Source: an uncultured Mobiluncus sp.
GTDB lineage: Bacteria > Actinomycetota > Actinomycetes > Actinomycetales > Actinomycetaceae
Direction: 5' to 3'
NCBI RefSeq assembly: GCF_943914685.1
Contig: NZ_CALUCZ010000002.1
Span: 62,001-126,000 of the forward strand
DNA: 64,000 nt
Of this stretch, positions 46,719 through 55,823 are shown one piece after another. The translations under genes were made by a program, and so were the position numbers. The notes under the pieces are model-generated. The model did no database searches and was not told where the DNA came from. It saw nothing but the letters and a program-made list of their open reading frames with translations. Within the stretch, counting starts at the first letter, position 1; the number at the start of each line of letters is the position of its first letter.

Positions 46719-49451
46719 TTACTCCACGCCTTGCGTGGCGGACTCGTCCCACTTCAGATGCTCCGCAGCGGCACGACCCGCCTCGAGACGTGCCACCGGC
46801 ACCCGGAACGGTGAACAGGACACGTAATCCAGCCCGACTTGATGGAAGAAGTGAATCGAAATCGGATCGCCACCGTGCTCACCACAGATCCCCATCGGCA
46901 GATTCGGTTTAGTGGAACGTCCGCGTTTCACGCCTTCGGCGACTACGCGGCCCACCCCGTGGGTGTCGATGGATTCGAACGGGGAGACCCCGAAGATTCC
47001 GGCTTCCACGTACTGCGGGAAGAACACGCCTTCCACGTCGTCACGGCTGAATCCCCAGGTGGTTTGGGTTAGGTCATTGGTGCCGAAGCTGAAGAATTCG
47101 GCTTCCTTGGCGATGGTGTCAGCGGTCATGGCAGCGCGTGGCAGCTCAATCATGCAGCCCACCGGAACATCAAAGGTGACGCCGTATTCGCCCTGAACCT
47201 GAGCAATGATTTCCTCAGCTTCATCGCGCACCAGCTGAAGCTCACGAATGGAACCAATCAGCGGAACCATAATCTCCGGATGCGGATCCAATCCGTCTTT
47301 CTTCAGTTCGCAAGCCGCCGAAACCAGCGCTTTCATCTGCATCTTGAACAAGCCCGGCAGGTAAATACCCAAGCGGACGCCGCGCAGACCCAGCATCGGG
47401 TTTTCCTCATGCATCCGGCGCACGGCCGCCAGCATATGCTGGTCTTCCTCCGAGAGCGCCCCGCCCTGGGCTTTCGCCACCGCGTTCTTAATCTCCAGAG
47501 TCGTCAAGTCCGGCAGGAACTCGTGCAGCGGCGGGTCAATGAGACGAACGGTCATATGCTTACCGTCCATAATCTTCAGCATTTCCTTAAAGTCGCCCTT
47601 TTGCAGCGGCTCCAAGGCGTCCAGGGCATGTTGACGTTCCTCGGACCCTTCTGGGGAGAGAATGAGTTTCTCTACCAGGGGACGGCGATCGCCGAGGAAC
47701 ATATGTTCGGTACGGCACAAGCCGATGCCTTCCGCACCAAAGTCCAAGGCCCGCTGCGTGTCCGCCGGGGTGTCAGCGTTGGTGCGCACCACCAGGCGGC
47801 GAACTTCATCAGCGTGGGTCATCAACCGATCGACTGCCTTAATCAAGTCCTTCTCGTCTTCGGTGGCAGAAGCGTCCAAACCGGCCTGCAGACCGTGAGA
47901 CAGGTAAGTGGTCACCGGGGAATCCTGCACCGGAACCGCGCCAAGGAACACCTCGCCGGTACCGCCGTCAATGGAGATTTCGTCCCCCTCGTGCAGGACA
48001 GTGTCCCCCACGGTAGCGGTCTTGGCAGCTTGGTCAACCACGATGGTTTCCGCCCCGACCACACAGGTCTTGCCCATGCCACGAGCCACTACAGCGGCGT
48101 GGGATGTCTTGCCACCGCGGCTGGTCAACACGCCCACGGCCGCGACCATACCCCGCAGGTCGTCGGGGTTCGTCTCGCGACGCACCAGGATACACGGCAC
48201 TCCCGCGTTAGCGGAAGCCTCGGCAGCGTCGTTATCGAACACAATCTTGCCCACCGCAGCACCGGGAGACGCGGCCATACCCTTGGTGAACACCTCCGGC
48301 TTTCCAGACATATCAAACATCGGGAACATCAGGTTTTGCAGCTGTTCACCAGTGACCCGCAGCAGGGCTTCATCAGTGGTAATCAAGCCTTCATCAACCA
48401 GCTGGGTGGCAATCCGGAAAGCCGCCGCCGGGGTACGTTTGCCCACACGCACCTGCAGCATCCACAACTTGCCGCGTTCGATGGTGAACTCGATATCGCA
48501 CATATCTTCGTAGTGGGTTTCGAGCTTCCGCATGATACCCAACAGTTCGTCATAGGACTTTTTGTCGTGTCCCTCCAGGTCTTTCAGGGTTTCGGTGTTG
48601 CGGATACCGGCCACCACGTCTTCGCCCTGAGCGTTCATGAGGATGTCGCCGTACACCCCCGGACGGCCCGAGGAGGGGTCACGGGTGAAGCACACCCCGG
48701 TGCCAGAGTCTGCACCCATGTTGCCAAACACCATGGTCACAATGTTTACGGCGGTGCCCAAGTCGTGAGGAATCCGCTCGCGGCGACGGTAGATACGGGC
48801 GCGTTCAGAGTTCCAGGAACGGAACACGGCTTCAATAGCCATGTCCATCTGGGTGCGCGGATCTTGCGGGAACGGTTTGCCGGTTTGCTCCTTAACGATT
48901 TCTTTGAACTGCGCGGTGAGTTCTTTCAGGTCGCTGGCATTCAAATCCGTGTCGGCCTTAGCTCCGCGGTTCTTTTTCATGTTATCCAGCGCATCAGAGA
49001 ACAGGTCGCCGTCGATGTCCTGCACGGTCTTACCGAACATTTGAATCAAACGACGGTACGAGTCCCAAGCGAAACGGTCGCTGCCGGCTATCTTTGCCAA
49101 GCCTTCCACGGATTTGTCGTTCAGACCGACGTTCAAAACGGTTTCCATCATGCCGGGCATAGAGAACTTTGCACCGGAACGCACCGACACCAGCAGCGGA
49201 TCTTCCGGCGCTCCCAACTCGCGTCCAACAGTTTCTTCCACCTCACGCAAAGCCTTGGTGACCTGCACGGTAGTTTCCTCTGGAACTTTACCTTCTTTCA
49301 GGTAAGCCCGACAGGCATCGGTAGTAATGGTAAATCCCGGGGGTACCGGCAACCCGAGGTTGCTCATCTCCGCTAGGTTGGCACCCTTGCCACCCAACAA
49401 GTCCTTTTGATCCTTATTGCCTTCTGCGAAACGGTAAACGAATTTGGGCAT
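46719..49451 (-). CDS. ppdK: Pyruvate, phosphate dikinase
   Basis: 910 residues, full length. It interconverts pyruvate, ATP and phosphate with PEP, AMP and pyrophosphate. Domains in order: ATP-grasp nucleotide-binding (KGANLAEMSNLGLPVPPGFT, SMPGMMETVLNVGL), the phosphohistidine domain with the catalytic His near 454 (LTSRGGKTSHAAVVARG), and the C-terminal PEP/pyruvate TIM barrel (FSFGTNDLTQTTWGFSRDD; GICGEHGGDP). Pyrophosphate made here links it to Ppa. Shine-Dalgarno GGAGG is present. A plus-strand 698-codon open frame inside it is a shadow. Confidence 0.96.
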   Translation of the reverse strand: MPKFVYRFAEGNKDQKDLLGGKGANLAEMSNLGLPVPPGFTITTDACRAYLKEGKVPEETTVQVTKALREVEETVGRELGAPEDPLLVSVRSGAKFSMPGMMETVLNVGLNDKSVEGLAKIAGSDRFAWDSYRRLIQMFGKTVQDIDGDLFSDALDNMKKNRGAKADTDLNASDLKELTAQFKEIVKEQTGKPFPQDPRTQMDMAIEAVFRSWNSERARIYRRRERIPHDLGTAVNIVTMVFGNMGADSGTGVCFTRDPSSGRPGVYGDILMNAQGEDVVAGIRNTETLKDLEGHDKKSYDELLGIMRKLETHYEDMCDIEFTIERGKLWMLQVRVGKRTPAAAFRIATQLVDEGLITTDEALLRVTGEQLQNLMFPMFDMSGKPEVFTKGMAASPGAAVGKIVFDNDAAEASANAGVPCILVRRETNPDDLRGMVAAVGVLTSRGGKTSHAAVVARGMGKTCVVGAETIVVDQAAKTATVGDTVLHEGDEISIDGGTGEVFLGAVPVQDSPVTTYLSHGLQAGLDASATEDEKDLIKAVDRLMTHADEVRRLVVRTNADTPADTQRALDFGAEGIGLCRTEHMFLGDRRPLVEKLILSPEGSEERQHALDALEPLQKGDFKEMLKIMDGKHMTVRLIDPPLHEFLPDLTTLEIKNAVAKAQGGALSEEDQHMLAAVRRMHEENPMLGLRGVRLGIYLPGLFKMQMKALVSAACELKKDGLDPHPEIMVPLIGSIRELQLVRDEAEEIIAQVQGEYGVTFDVPVGCMIELPRAAMTADTIAKEAEFFSFGTNDLTQTTWGFSRDDVEGVFFPQYVEAGIFGVSPFESIDTHGVGRVVAEGVKRGRSTKPNLPMGICGEHGGDPISIHFFHQVGLDYVSCSPFRVPVARLEAGRAAAEHLKWDESATQGVE

Positions 49452-49650
49452 GTGTTAAGCCTCCAACTTTTTCGAAACTATCTGCGCACCACGCGCCACA
49501 ACTATCCTAACAATATTTCCCCCCTCACTCACACCGCCCGATTTGCGCCCCCTCACGGGTTTCGCCGTGTCTCGAGCCCGGTACGGCGCCACGTCCTGAC
49601 CGGGTTTCATCGTTCCTACCGCCCATGCTGCGAAGCAAAGACACAGAAAA

Positions 49651-49687
49651 GCAGGTTCCCCTCCCGCAAACCGGGCGAGGAACCTGC
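49651..49687 (-). terminator. Terminator of the anti-sigma-like gene
   Basis: GCAGGTTCC (49651-49659) and GGAACCTGC (49679-49687) with further inner pairing give a stem of about 14 bp, followed on minus by TTTTCTGTGTCTTT. It ends the sigma/anti-sigma transcript ahead of ppdK. Confidence 0.8.
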
Positions 49688-49724
49688 TGATTGAAAGGAA
49701 CAGAGAGAAGTTTCTGTAACGGGC

Positions 49725-51368
49725 TTAATCCGCCACTGCCAAGACAGTCCAGACCCGTCCCTGAGCATCGGTCAACAGATAGACCGGCATATCCAGGATA
49801 GAGCCGTCCTTTTGCTTGACTGGCTGGCTAATCAGCCTCGCGCTGACCAAGTCGATGCGGCCGTCAATCTTCGCTGGCAGACCCTGTTGATTGCGCACGT
49901 CCAAAGGACCATACTTCGGGTCGTTGAGGCGCTGCACAGCCTGAGCCTCAGAGATGACCTTGTACTCGCCAATCTTCGTTTCTTTACCCAGATTGGCACG
50001 AATCGAAGCCACTCCGGTTTCCGAAACCACAGCTTTCCAATTTTGGGATTGTGCTTGACCGGGCATCTTAACCGGGACGTTCACCGTGGTCAGACCGTCT
50101 TTCTGGCTGGTTCCCGCCGCACGGCTCATCACGGTGGCACCCAAGGAAGCCGCCACTTTCTCAACTTGGGCGATAGCTTTCTCAGAAGAGGGCGCGTTGC
50201 CTGCCACTTTCATCACACAAGGAGTCGGGCCGGGCGAGGGGTTCTGGGTCGCCTGCGGCTGCACAGATTCTGTCGGCGAAGAGTCGGAAGGATCCGTGGT
50301 TTGGGTCACTATCAGCAACACTTGTAGCTGACCAATCTCGACCTCTGTTCCAGGCAAATCGGTGGTGTCAGAGGTGTCTACATTGTGTGTAGTGCCCGTT
50401 GGATTGGAGTGGCTCGGTTCTGGATTATCCGGTCGCACCGCCGGAGGAACAGTCTCGGTTGGGGTCTGAGTCGGGGTCGGGGTCCACTTCGGAGTCGGCG
50501 TCGAGGTCGGCTCTGTTGGGTCACTAGGTTCCGGCGGCGTGGTACTGGGAGTAGTCGGGTTATTCGGAGTCGGTGACTGCCCGGAGTTGGAATTAGGGGT
50601 TCCGGTCGGATTTTGAGTCGCGTCAGGATTGGGCAACTCCACAGTACCGTCTCCGGGTTTCACCGGCACGCACTCCATCCGCACCGCGGAGGGGTTATCA
50701 AAACTCAAAGAGGTCAGCTGGCCAACAGTGACCGTCAGAATTGCCCCTTTGGTGTCGGTAACGGTAAACCCGGAGCTGTTCTTTTTGACGGAGCCTCGCA
50801 TTCCCAACGAATTCGCGACTTTCTGAACTTGATCAGCGGAAACGTTGGCTCCTTTACCGACCCGTGAAATCGGGGCTTTGGTGGGAACAGTGGAAAAATA
50901 ACCCGCCGCTACAAACTCAACATCACCGACCTTTTTCAAACGCTGACTGGCTCCGGGCACGATAATCTCGGAACCCGCGGCGGTAATAATCGGTCCGTCC
51001 GTAATCACCACGCCGTCGCCTTGATTGGGTACTTCGCCCGGTTCGCCGGGGGAAAGCACACTCCACCCGGTGAAACCGACCACCGTCGCAGCCGCGGCCG
51101 CACTCAAACCAACCAGCCAGTTGCGCCGCACTGCCAGCGTGTGACGACGCGCCGCCAAAGACACGACTTCCGCCACCGGGGTCTGGCCGTCCTCCGTTTC
51201 CGCCGCAATCACGTGAGCGGGCGGTTGGGCTGCGAACTCCAACCCTTCTGATTCCATCTGAGCAGCGACCTTAGCACGCAAAGAATCCAAATCAACAGGC
51301 AGATTCCGGGCAGGGTCGAGTGAGCGCAGAGCTTCCAGCCCGCTCATCTCGCTGTTGTGGTTCTCCAC
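49725..51368 (-). CDS. Single-pass membrane protein with duplicated external domain; candidate anti-sigma partner
   Basis: 547 residues. A cytosolic N-terminal region (1-83; LEALRSLDPARNLPVDLDSL resembles the start of ECF-linked CU044_5270-type proteins) is followed by one membrane helix at about 84-104. Outside are two related units near 175-227 and 393-460 that share QVxKVAxSLG and a following beta pattern. They are separated by a Thr/Pro-rich linker of about 150 residues flanked by single cysteines (233 and 384). It lies directly downstream of an ECF sigma gene. Acting as its membrane-bound anti-sigma factor is likely but inferred; no HxxxCxxC zinc motif is present. GTG start. Confidence 0.6.
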   Translation of the reverse strand: MENHNSEMSGLEALRSLDPARNLPVDLDSLRAKVAAQMESEGLEFAAQPPAHVIAAETEDGQTPVAEVVSLAARRHTLAVRRNWLVGLSAAAAATVVGFTGWSVLSPGEPGEVPNQGDGVVITDGPIITAAGSEIIVPGASQRLKKVGDVEFVAAGYFSTVPTKAPISRVGKGANVSADQVQKVANSLGMRGSVKKNSSGFTVTDTKGAILTVTVGQLTSLSFDNPSAVRMECVPVKPGDGTVELPNPDATQNPTGTPNSNSGQSPTPNNPTTPSTTPPEPSDPTEPTSTPTPKWTPTPTQTPTETVPPAVRPDNPEPSHSNPTGTTHNVDTSDTTDLPGTEVEIGQLQVLLIVTQTTDPSDSSPTESVQPQATQNPSPGPTPCVMKVAGNAPSSEKAIAQVEKVAASLGATVMSRAAGTSQKDGLTTVNVPVKMPGQAQSQNWKAVVSETGVASIRANLGKETKIGEYKVISEAQAVQRLNDPKYGPLDVRNQQGLPAKIDGRIDLVSARLISQPVKQKDGSILDMPVYLLTDAQGRVWTVLAVAD

Positions 51369-51389
51369 TTCCCTGTCCTTCTGTTGACC

Positions 51390-51408
51390 GGTAATCGTTG
51401 GGATTACC
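51390..51408. repeat. Inverted repeat near the start of the anti-sigma-like gene
   Basis: GGTAATC (51390-51396) and GATTACC (51402-51408) form a 7-bp hairpin with a 5-base loop, 22 bases before the GTG at 51368 (minus). It could affect translation or bind a regulator. Confidence 0.35.
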
Positions 51409-51442
51409 GCGCTTCGTCGTTCTTATTGATTAAAACTTGGCT

Positions 51443-51479
51443 GGTCGAAACCGTCCTCAGGCCCGGCGCAGTTTCGACC
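51443..51479. repeat. Inverted repeat between the ECF sigma and anti-sigma-like genes
   Basis: GGTCGAAAC (51443-51451) and GTTTCGACC (51471-51479) form a 9-bp stem with a 19-base loop, 45 bases after the sigma stop. It may act as a partial terminator or processing site setting the ratio of the two products. Confidence 0.4.
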
Positions 51480-51523
51480 TTGCAACATATACATGTAACT
51501 GGCCTGGCGTTTCTTACACTTTT

Positions 51524-52024
51524 CTAGGAAGTATTTTTGTCAATCGCTTCCTCCAGTCGTTTTCGTGCCCGCGACAACGCCGCGTCCGCGGCCGAACGGC
51601 TCACTCCCAGGTACTTCGCTAAGGCATCGCCACTCAAGCCTTCCCAAGCAACCGCCAAGAGAATCTCACGGTCGCGCTCGCTGAGGCTCAGCAGGGCCGC
51701 TCGCATGCCCTGGTCCTCCACGACGAGTTGTGCCGGATCGGAAAAATCGGTGGAGTCCAGGTTTTCCTGGTTATCCCCCATAGGCAAGGATTTCTTTTTT
51801 CGGTACCAGTTAGCCAAAGTCAAGCCCGCGGTTTTGTACAACCAAGGCAGTTCAGCGCCCGCGGGGACCTCGGTTTTTTTCTTCCACATCAAGGTAAAGA
51901 CTTCCGCGGCGAGGTCTTCGGCGTCGCCATAGGCTCCGCGTCGATAGAGAAACCGCACAATAGCCGTGCTATGTTCAGCAAATACCCGCTCAAACCACTG
52001 TTCATCGTGGATAGCGGTGGACAT
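51524..52024 (-). CDS. ECF-type RNA polymerase sigma factor
   Basis: 166 residues from the ATG at 52024. Region 2 is recognisable (WFERVFAEHSTAIVRFLYRR, GDAEDLAAEVFTLMWKK, LPWLYKTAGLTLANWYRKK), and region 4 is LSERDREILLAVAWEGLSGD followed by ALAKYLGVSRSAADAALSRARKRL. Distinct from SigR at 414. The ATG at 52024 has GGAGAGG upstream; a frame start at 52054 is less likely. Its target genes are unknown; the gene pairs with the membrane protein downstream. Confidence 0.88.
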   Translation of the reverse strand: MSTAIHDEQWFERVFAEHSTAIVRFLYRRGAYGDAEDLAAEVFTLMWKKKTEVPAGAELPWLYKTAGLTLANWYRKKKSLPMGDNQENLDSTDFSDPAQLVVEDQGMRAALLSLSERDREILLAVAWEGLSGDALAKYLGVSRSAADAALSRARKRLEEAIDKNTS

Positions 52025-52154
52025 AGGTTCGGCCTCTCCCTTGACGCGGCGCAATAAAATAGTTAACTCATACGAATATACCCTGTAACGCGCTCGACCA
52101 TGAACCCATCGCTAAATCTGAACAGAATCAGGCCTGGCGTTGAGGTTAAATGCT

Positions 52155-52182
52155 TTGCGGGCCCGCAGAGGCGGACCCGCAA
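52155..52182 (-). terminator. Stem-loop after clpC
   Basis: TTGCGGG (52155-52161) and CCCGCAA (52176-52182), extended after one mismatch by CCGC/GCGG around an AGAG loop, lie 18 bases past the clpC stop. Only short T-runs follow on minus. Confidence 0.5.
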
Positions 52183-52199
52183 GTTGGTTTCGAAAGCGT

Positions 52200-54854
52200 C
52201 TAGGAAGCAGGTTCCTTTTCCGAGGATTCTTCCGTTTCCTTAGCAGCCAGTTCAGCTTCCCGAATCGTTGCCGCGGTCACGTCTTCGAGCTTGCGGCGCT
52301 GTTGCGCCCGCCCTTCGGGCAGACCGTCCTCGCCGGTAAACTTGAACTCGGCGTCGTCAGTGAACTCCCAATCCGTCCCGCTGACCTTGTCCGCCGATTC
52401 GTGCTTGATGAACTTCGGCTCGACGTCAACCGTAACGGTCTGGCCTTCACGCAGCTCAGAGAACAAAATCTTTTCAGACAGGACGTCCTCGATTTCGCGC
52501 TGCACCGCCCGACGCAACGGACGAGCCCCCAACGTCTTGTCAAAGCCCTTGTGCGCCAGCAGAGCCCGCGCCGCGGGGGTCAGCTGCAGAGCCATGCCCT
52601 GATCCAGCATCCGGTCGTCGAGCTTGGCGACCATCAAATCAACGATCTGGAGGATTTCGCCTTTCTCAAGCTGCGGGAACACCACGATTTCGTCCACACG
52701 GTTGAGGAACTCGGGCCGGAAGTGCTGTTTCAGTTCTTCCTGCACCTTGCCTTTCATTCGCTGATAGTCCGTGGACAGCTCACCGCTGGCCTGGAACCCG
52801 GTCAGCACGCCCTTGTTGATTTCACGAGTACCGAGGTTCGTGGTCATGATGATAATGGTGTTCTTAAAGTCGACCAAGCGGCCTTGTGAATCAGTGAGGT
52901 GGCCTTCCTCCAACACCTGCAGCAGGCTGTTAAAGATGTCCGGGTGGGCCTTTTCCACTTCATCGAACAGCACTACGCTGAAGGGCTTGCGGCGCACCTT
53001 TTCGGTGAGCTGACCGCCCTCGTCATAGCCGACATAGCCCGGAGGCGAACCGAACAGTCGGGAGGCCGTGTGCTTTTCCGAAAACTCGGACATATCCAGT
53101 TGGACCAAGGCGTTCTCGTCTCCAAAGAGGAATTCCGCCAGTGCCTTGGCGAGCTCGGTTTTGCCCACCCCGGTCGGACCGGCGAACACGAACGAGCCGC
53201 CGGGACGCTTCGGGTCTTTCAAACCGGCGCGGGTCCGGCGAATAGACTGAGACACCGCCTTGACCGCCTCGTCCTGACCGATAATGCGCTTGTGCAGCTC
53301 GTCCTCCATGCGCAGCAGCTTCGAGGATTCTGCCTGAGTGAGTTTGAACACCGGAATGCCGGTGGCCATCGCCAAAACCTCGGCGATTTGTTCCTCGTCA
53401 ACCACCGACTCGGAGGTGTCTTCGCCTTGGCGCCACTGAGATTCCTTCGCCGCGCGTTCCTCTGTCAGATTCTTTTCTTCGTCACGCAGCTGGGCAGCCT
53501 TTTCAAAATCTTGCGCGTCAATGGCGGCCTCTTTCGCCTGGCGGGCCTTGGCGATTTTCTCATCAACTTCTTTCAGCTCCGGCGGTGCCGTCATTCGCTT
53601 AATCCGTAAACGCGCCCCTGCCTCGTCAACCAGGTCAATTGCCTTATCCGGCAAGAACCTGTCAGACACGTAACGGTCAGCGAGCTGCGCCGCGGCAGCG
53701 AGAGCCGCGTCAGTAATCATGACCCGGTGGTGAGACTCGTAGCGATCCCGCAGCCCTTTGAGAATGGCAACGGTTTCTTCCACACTGGGTTCTTCGACTT
53801 TCACCGGCTGGAAACGGCGTTCCAGAGCGGAGTCTTTCTCGATGTACTTGCGGTACTCGTCAATGGTGGTGGCGCCGATAGTCTGCAGCTCACCGCGGGC
53901 CAGCATCGGTTTCAAAATCGAGGCGGCGTCAATCGCGCCCTCCGCCGCGCCCGCACCCACCAGGGTATGAATCTCATCGATGAACAAGATGATGTCCCCG
54001 CGGGTGCGGATTTCTTTCAGTACTTTCTTAAGGCGTTCCTCGAAGTCGCCGCGGTAGCGCGAGCCCGCCACCAAGGAACCCATATCCAAGGAATAGAGCT
54101 GTTTATCTTTCAAGGTTTCCGGGACGTCGCCGCGGACAATGCCCTGAGCCAGGCCCTCCACCACGGCGGTTTTGCCCACCCCGGGTTCGCCGACCAAGAC
54201 CGGATTGTTCTTAGTACGCCGGGACAGGATTTGCATGACGCGTTCCATTTCCTTGGTGCGCCCGATGACCGGGTCAAGTTTGGACTCCCGCGCTGCCTGG
54301 GTGAGGTTACGTCCGAACTGGTCCAAAATCGCTGAGTTACCCCCGGCGTTGGGGTTATCCGCCCGTCCGCCACCGACACCCACAGTATCGCGGCCGCTCT
54401 GTTGAGTCTGACCGCCTTGGTAACCGGAGAGCAGTTCAATGACGGTCTGGCGCACATTGTTCAGGTCAGCACCGAGTTTGATGAGGACTTGGGCGGCGAC
54501 CCCGTCACCTTCCCGCAGCAGTCCCAGCAGGATATGTTCGGTACCGATGTAGTTGTGCCCCAGCTGCAGCGCCTCGCGCATCGAAAACTCTAGCACCTTG
54601 CGGGCACGCGGAGTAAAGGGGATATGGCCGGTGGTGGGCTGTTCACCTTCACCGATAATCTCAATGACCTGGGCGCGCACGGCCTCCAGCGAGATACCCA
54701 TCGTTTCCAAAGCTCGCGCTGCGATACCGTCGCCCTCGTGGATGAGACCCAGCAGCAGGTGCTCGGTACCGATGTAGTTTTGGTTCAACCGGCGGGCTTC
54801 GTCTTGGGCTAACACCACCACCCGGCGGGCTCGGTCGGTAAATCTTTCAAACAT
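52200..54854 (-). CDS. clpC: ATP-dependent Clp protease ATP-binding subunit ClpC
   Basis: 884 residues. Hsp100 unfoldase that feeds proteins to ClpP. The N domain has two Clp repeats (each with NYIGTEHLLLGL- or NYIGTEHILLGL-like cores). The first AAA+ has Walker A GEPGVGKTAVVEGLA and Walker B IILFIDEIHTLVGAGAAEGA. A UVR/M region follows (IDAQDFEKAAQLRDEEKNL). The second AAA+ has GPTGVGKTELAKALAE and VVLFDEVEKAHPDIF. An acidic tail ends the protein. GGGAG precedes the ATG. Confidence 0.96.
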   Translation of the reverse strand: MFERFTDRARRVVVLAQDEARRLNQNYIGTEHLLLGLIHEGDGIAARALETMGISLEAVRAQVIEIIGEGEQPTTGHIPFTPRARKVLEFSMREALQLGHNYIGTEHILLGLLREGDGVAAQVLIKLGADLNNVRQTVIELLSGYQGGQTQQSGRDTVGVGGGRADNPNAGGNSAILDQFGRNLTQAARESKLDPVIGRTKEMERVMQILSRRTKNNPVLVGEPGVGKTAVVEGLAQGIVRGDVPETLKDKQLYSLDMGSLVAGSRYRGDFEERLKKVLKEIRTRGDIILFIDEIHTLVGAGAAEGAIDAASILKPMLARGELQTIGATTIDEYRKYIEKDSALERRFQPVKVEEPSVEETVAILKGLRDRYESHHRVMITDAALAAAAQLADRYVSDRFLPDKAIDLVDEAGARLRIKRMTAPPELKEVDEKIAKARQAKEAAIDAQDFEKAAQLRDEEKNLTEERAAKESQWRQGEDTSESVVDEEQIAEVLAMATGIPVFKLTQAESSKLLRMEDELHKRIIGQDEAVKAVSQSIRRTRAGLKDPKRPGGSFVFAGPTGVGKTELAKALAEFLFGDENALVQLDMSEFSEKHTASRLFGSPPGYVGYDEGGQLTEKVRRKPFSVVLFDEVEKAHPDIFNSLLQVLEEGHLTDSQGRLVDFKNTIIIMTTNLGTREINKGVLTGFQASGELSTDYQRMKGKVQEELKQHFRPEFLNRVDEIVVFPQLEKGEILQIVDLMVAKLDDRMLDQGMALQLTPAARALLAHKGFDKTLGARPLRRAVQREIEDVLSEKILFSELREGQTVTVDVEPKFIKHESADKVSGTDWEFTDDAEFKFTGEDGLPEGRAQQRRKLEDVTAATIREAELAAKETEESSEKEPAS

Positions 54855-54897
54855 ACGTACTCCCTTTTATACTCGCTACCAATTTATGCCCCCGCAC

Positions 54898-54909
54898 CGC
54901 GAAAACGCG
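54898..54909. promoter_or_regulatory. Palindrome upstream of clpC
   Basis: CGCG-AAAA-CGCG, 44 bases before the clpC start, resembles in outline the GC-rich palindromes bound by ClgR, a known activator of clp genes in actinobacteria. The match is partial and the site could be chance. Confidence 0.2.
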
Positions 54910-54931
54910 ACCGTGTTCACTACCGGCTAAT

Positions 54932-55414
54932 TCACACTTCCAACAGAATCGTGAAAGGCCCGTCATTGGTGAAACTCACTTTCATGTCCGCTCCGAAAAT
55001 TCCCTGTTCTACCCGCATACCCTGGTCCTGCAGTGCTGCCCCCACCGCATCGACCAGCGGTTGAGCCACCTCTCCCGGCGCCGCCGCCACCCACGAGGGC
55101 CGATTACCCTTGCGAGCGTCTCCGTAGAGCGTGAACTGGCTGATCAGCAGCACCGGTAAACCCAACTGGACCGCAGACACTTCCGCACCACGCGCTTGTG
55201 AAAGTTTCTCAGACCCCCCATCCGCATCGTAGGCTCCCGGAGCGTCAAAAATGCGAAGATTCGCAATCTTGCGCGCCATTTTTTCGACCTGTGCCGCCCC
55301 GTCGCTATGCGTGACCCCCAACAGCACCACCAGCCCAGGGCCCGTAAATTCGCCGGTAGTATCCCCGTTAACCACACATTTCGCGCCCGTGACACGCTGA
55401 ATCACTGCCCGCAT
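54932..55414 (-). CDS. dtd: D-aminoacyl-tRNA deacylase
   Basis: 160 residues from the ATG at 55414. It removes D-amino acids (and glycine from tRNA-Ala) from mischarged tRNAs. Signature motifs SQFTLYGD and the cross-subunit NDGPFTI (family Gly-cisPro) are intact, with the start MRAVIQRVTGAKCVVNG. AAAGGGA precedes this ATG; a frame start at 55432 adds six residues and is less likely. Confidence 0.93.
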   Translation of the reverse strand: MRAVIQRVTGAKCVVNGDTTGEFTGPGLVVLLGVTHSDGAAQVEKMARKIANLRIFDAPGAYDADGGSEKLSQARGAEVSAVQLGLPVLLISQFTLYGDARKGNRPSWVAAAPGEVAQPLVDAVGAALQDQGMRVEQGIFGADMKVSFTNDGPFTILLEV

Positions 55415-55465
55415 TGATTTTTCCCTTTCCAATTCTGTGCCGTTTTTTGCCGGTCTGTTCCGGGT

Positions 55466-55822
55466 TCACCAGGGAGTTGGGGGACGTTGCCCCGTTCCTC
55501 GCGAGTTCTTGCCACGCCGGCGCCACGAAGCCACGGCGGGACGCACGTCCGCCAGATAAACCGCCGGAATAATCAGAGCCATCATCACCCCGAACAAGCC
55601 GACGAAAGCGTTAGGGGTTAGTCCCAGGAACGAAATCACCAGCGCCAGTAGGTTCAGCAGGGCCCAAAAGTTGCGAGTTCGTTTGCCTTCCGTTGGGAAA
55701 GCTTGGGCTGGGGTGGTTAGGGCGTGTATCAAGGCATACAGGCTCATTCCCACCACCACCAGGACCAGTCCCAGCACCAGTAAGGCCTGCACCGAGTTTA
55801 TGGCCGCGAAAACACCCGACAT
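55466..55822 (-). CDS. DUF2516 family membrane protein
   Basis: 118 residues with three to four hydrophobic segments (VQALLVLGLVLVVVGMSLYA, NFWALLNLLALVISFLG, FVGLFGVMMALIIPAVYLAD) and a basic C terminus. It matches the actinobacterial DUF2516 pattern, including YALIHALTTPAQAFPTEGKR. Function unknown. It begins one base after the ygfZ stop, so the two are coupled. Confidence 0.85.
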   Translation of the reverse strand: MSGVFAAINSVQALLVLGLVLVVVGMSLYALIHALTTPAQAFPTEGKRTRNFWALLNLLALVISFLGLTPNAFVGLFGVMMALIIPAVYLADVRPAVASWRRRGKNSRGTGQRPPTPW

Positions 55823-55823
55823 T

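Noticed and set aside
47280..49376. 698-codon open frame on plus, antisense to ppdK
   Set aside because: It mirrors the ppdK reading frame through codon bias, has no family features or Shine-Dalgarno sequence, and ppdK is complete and well conserved.
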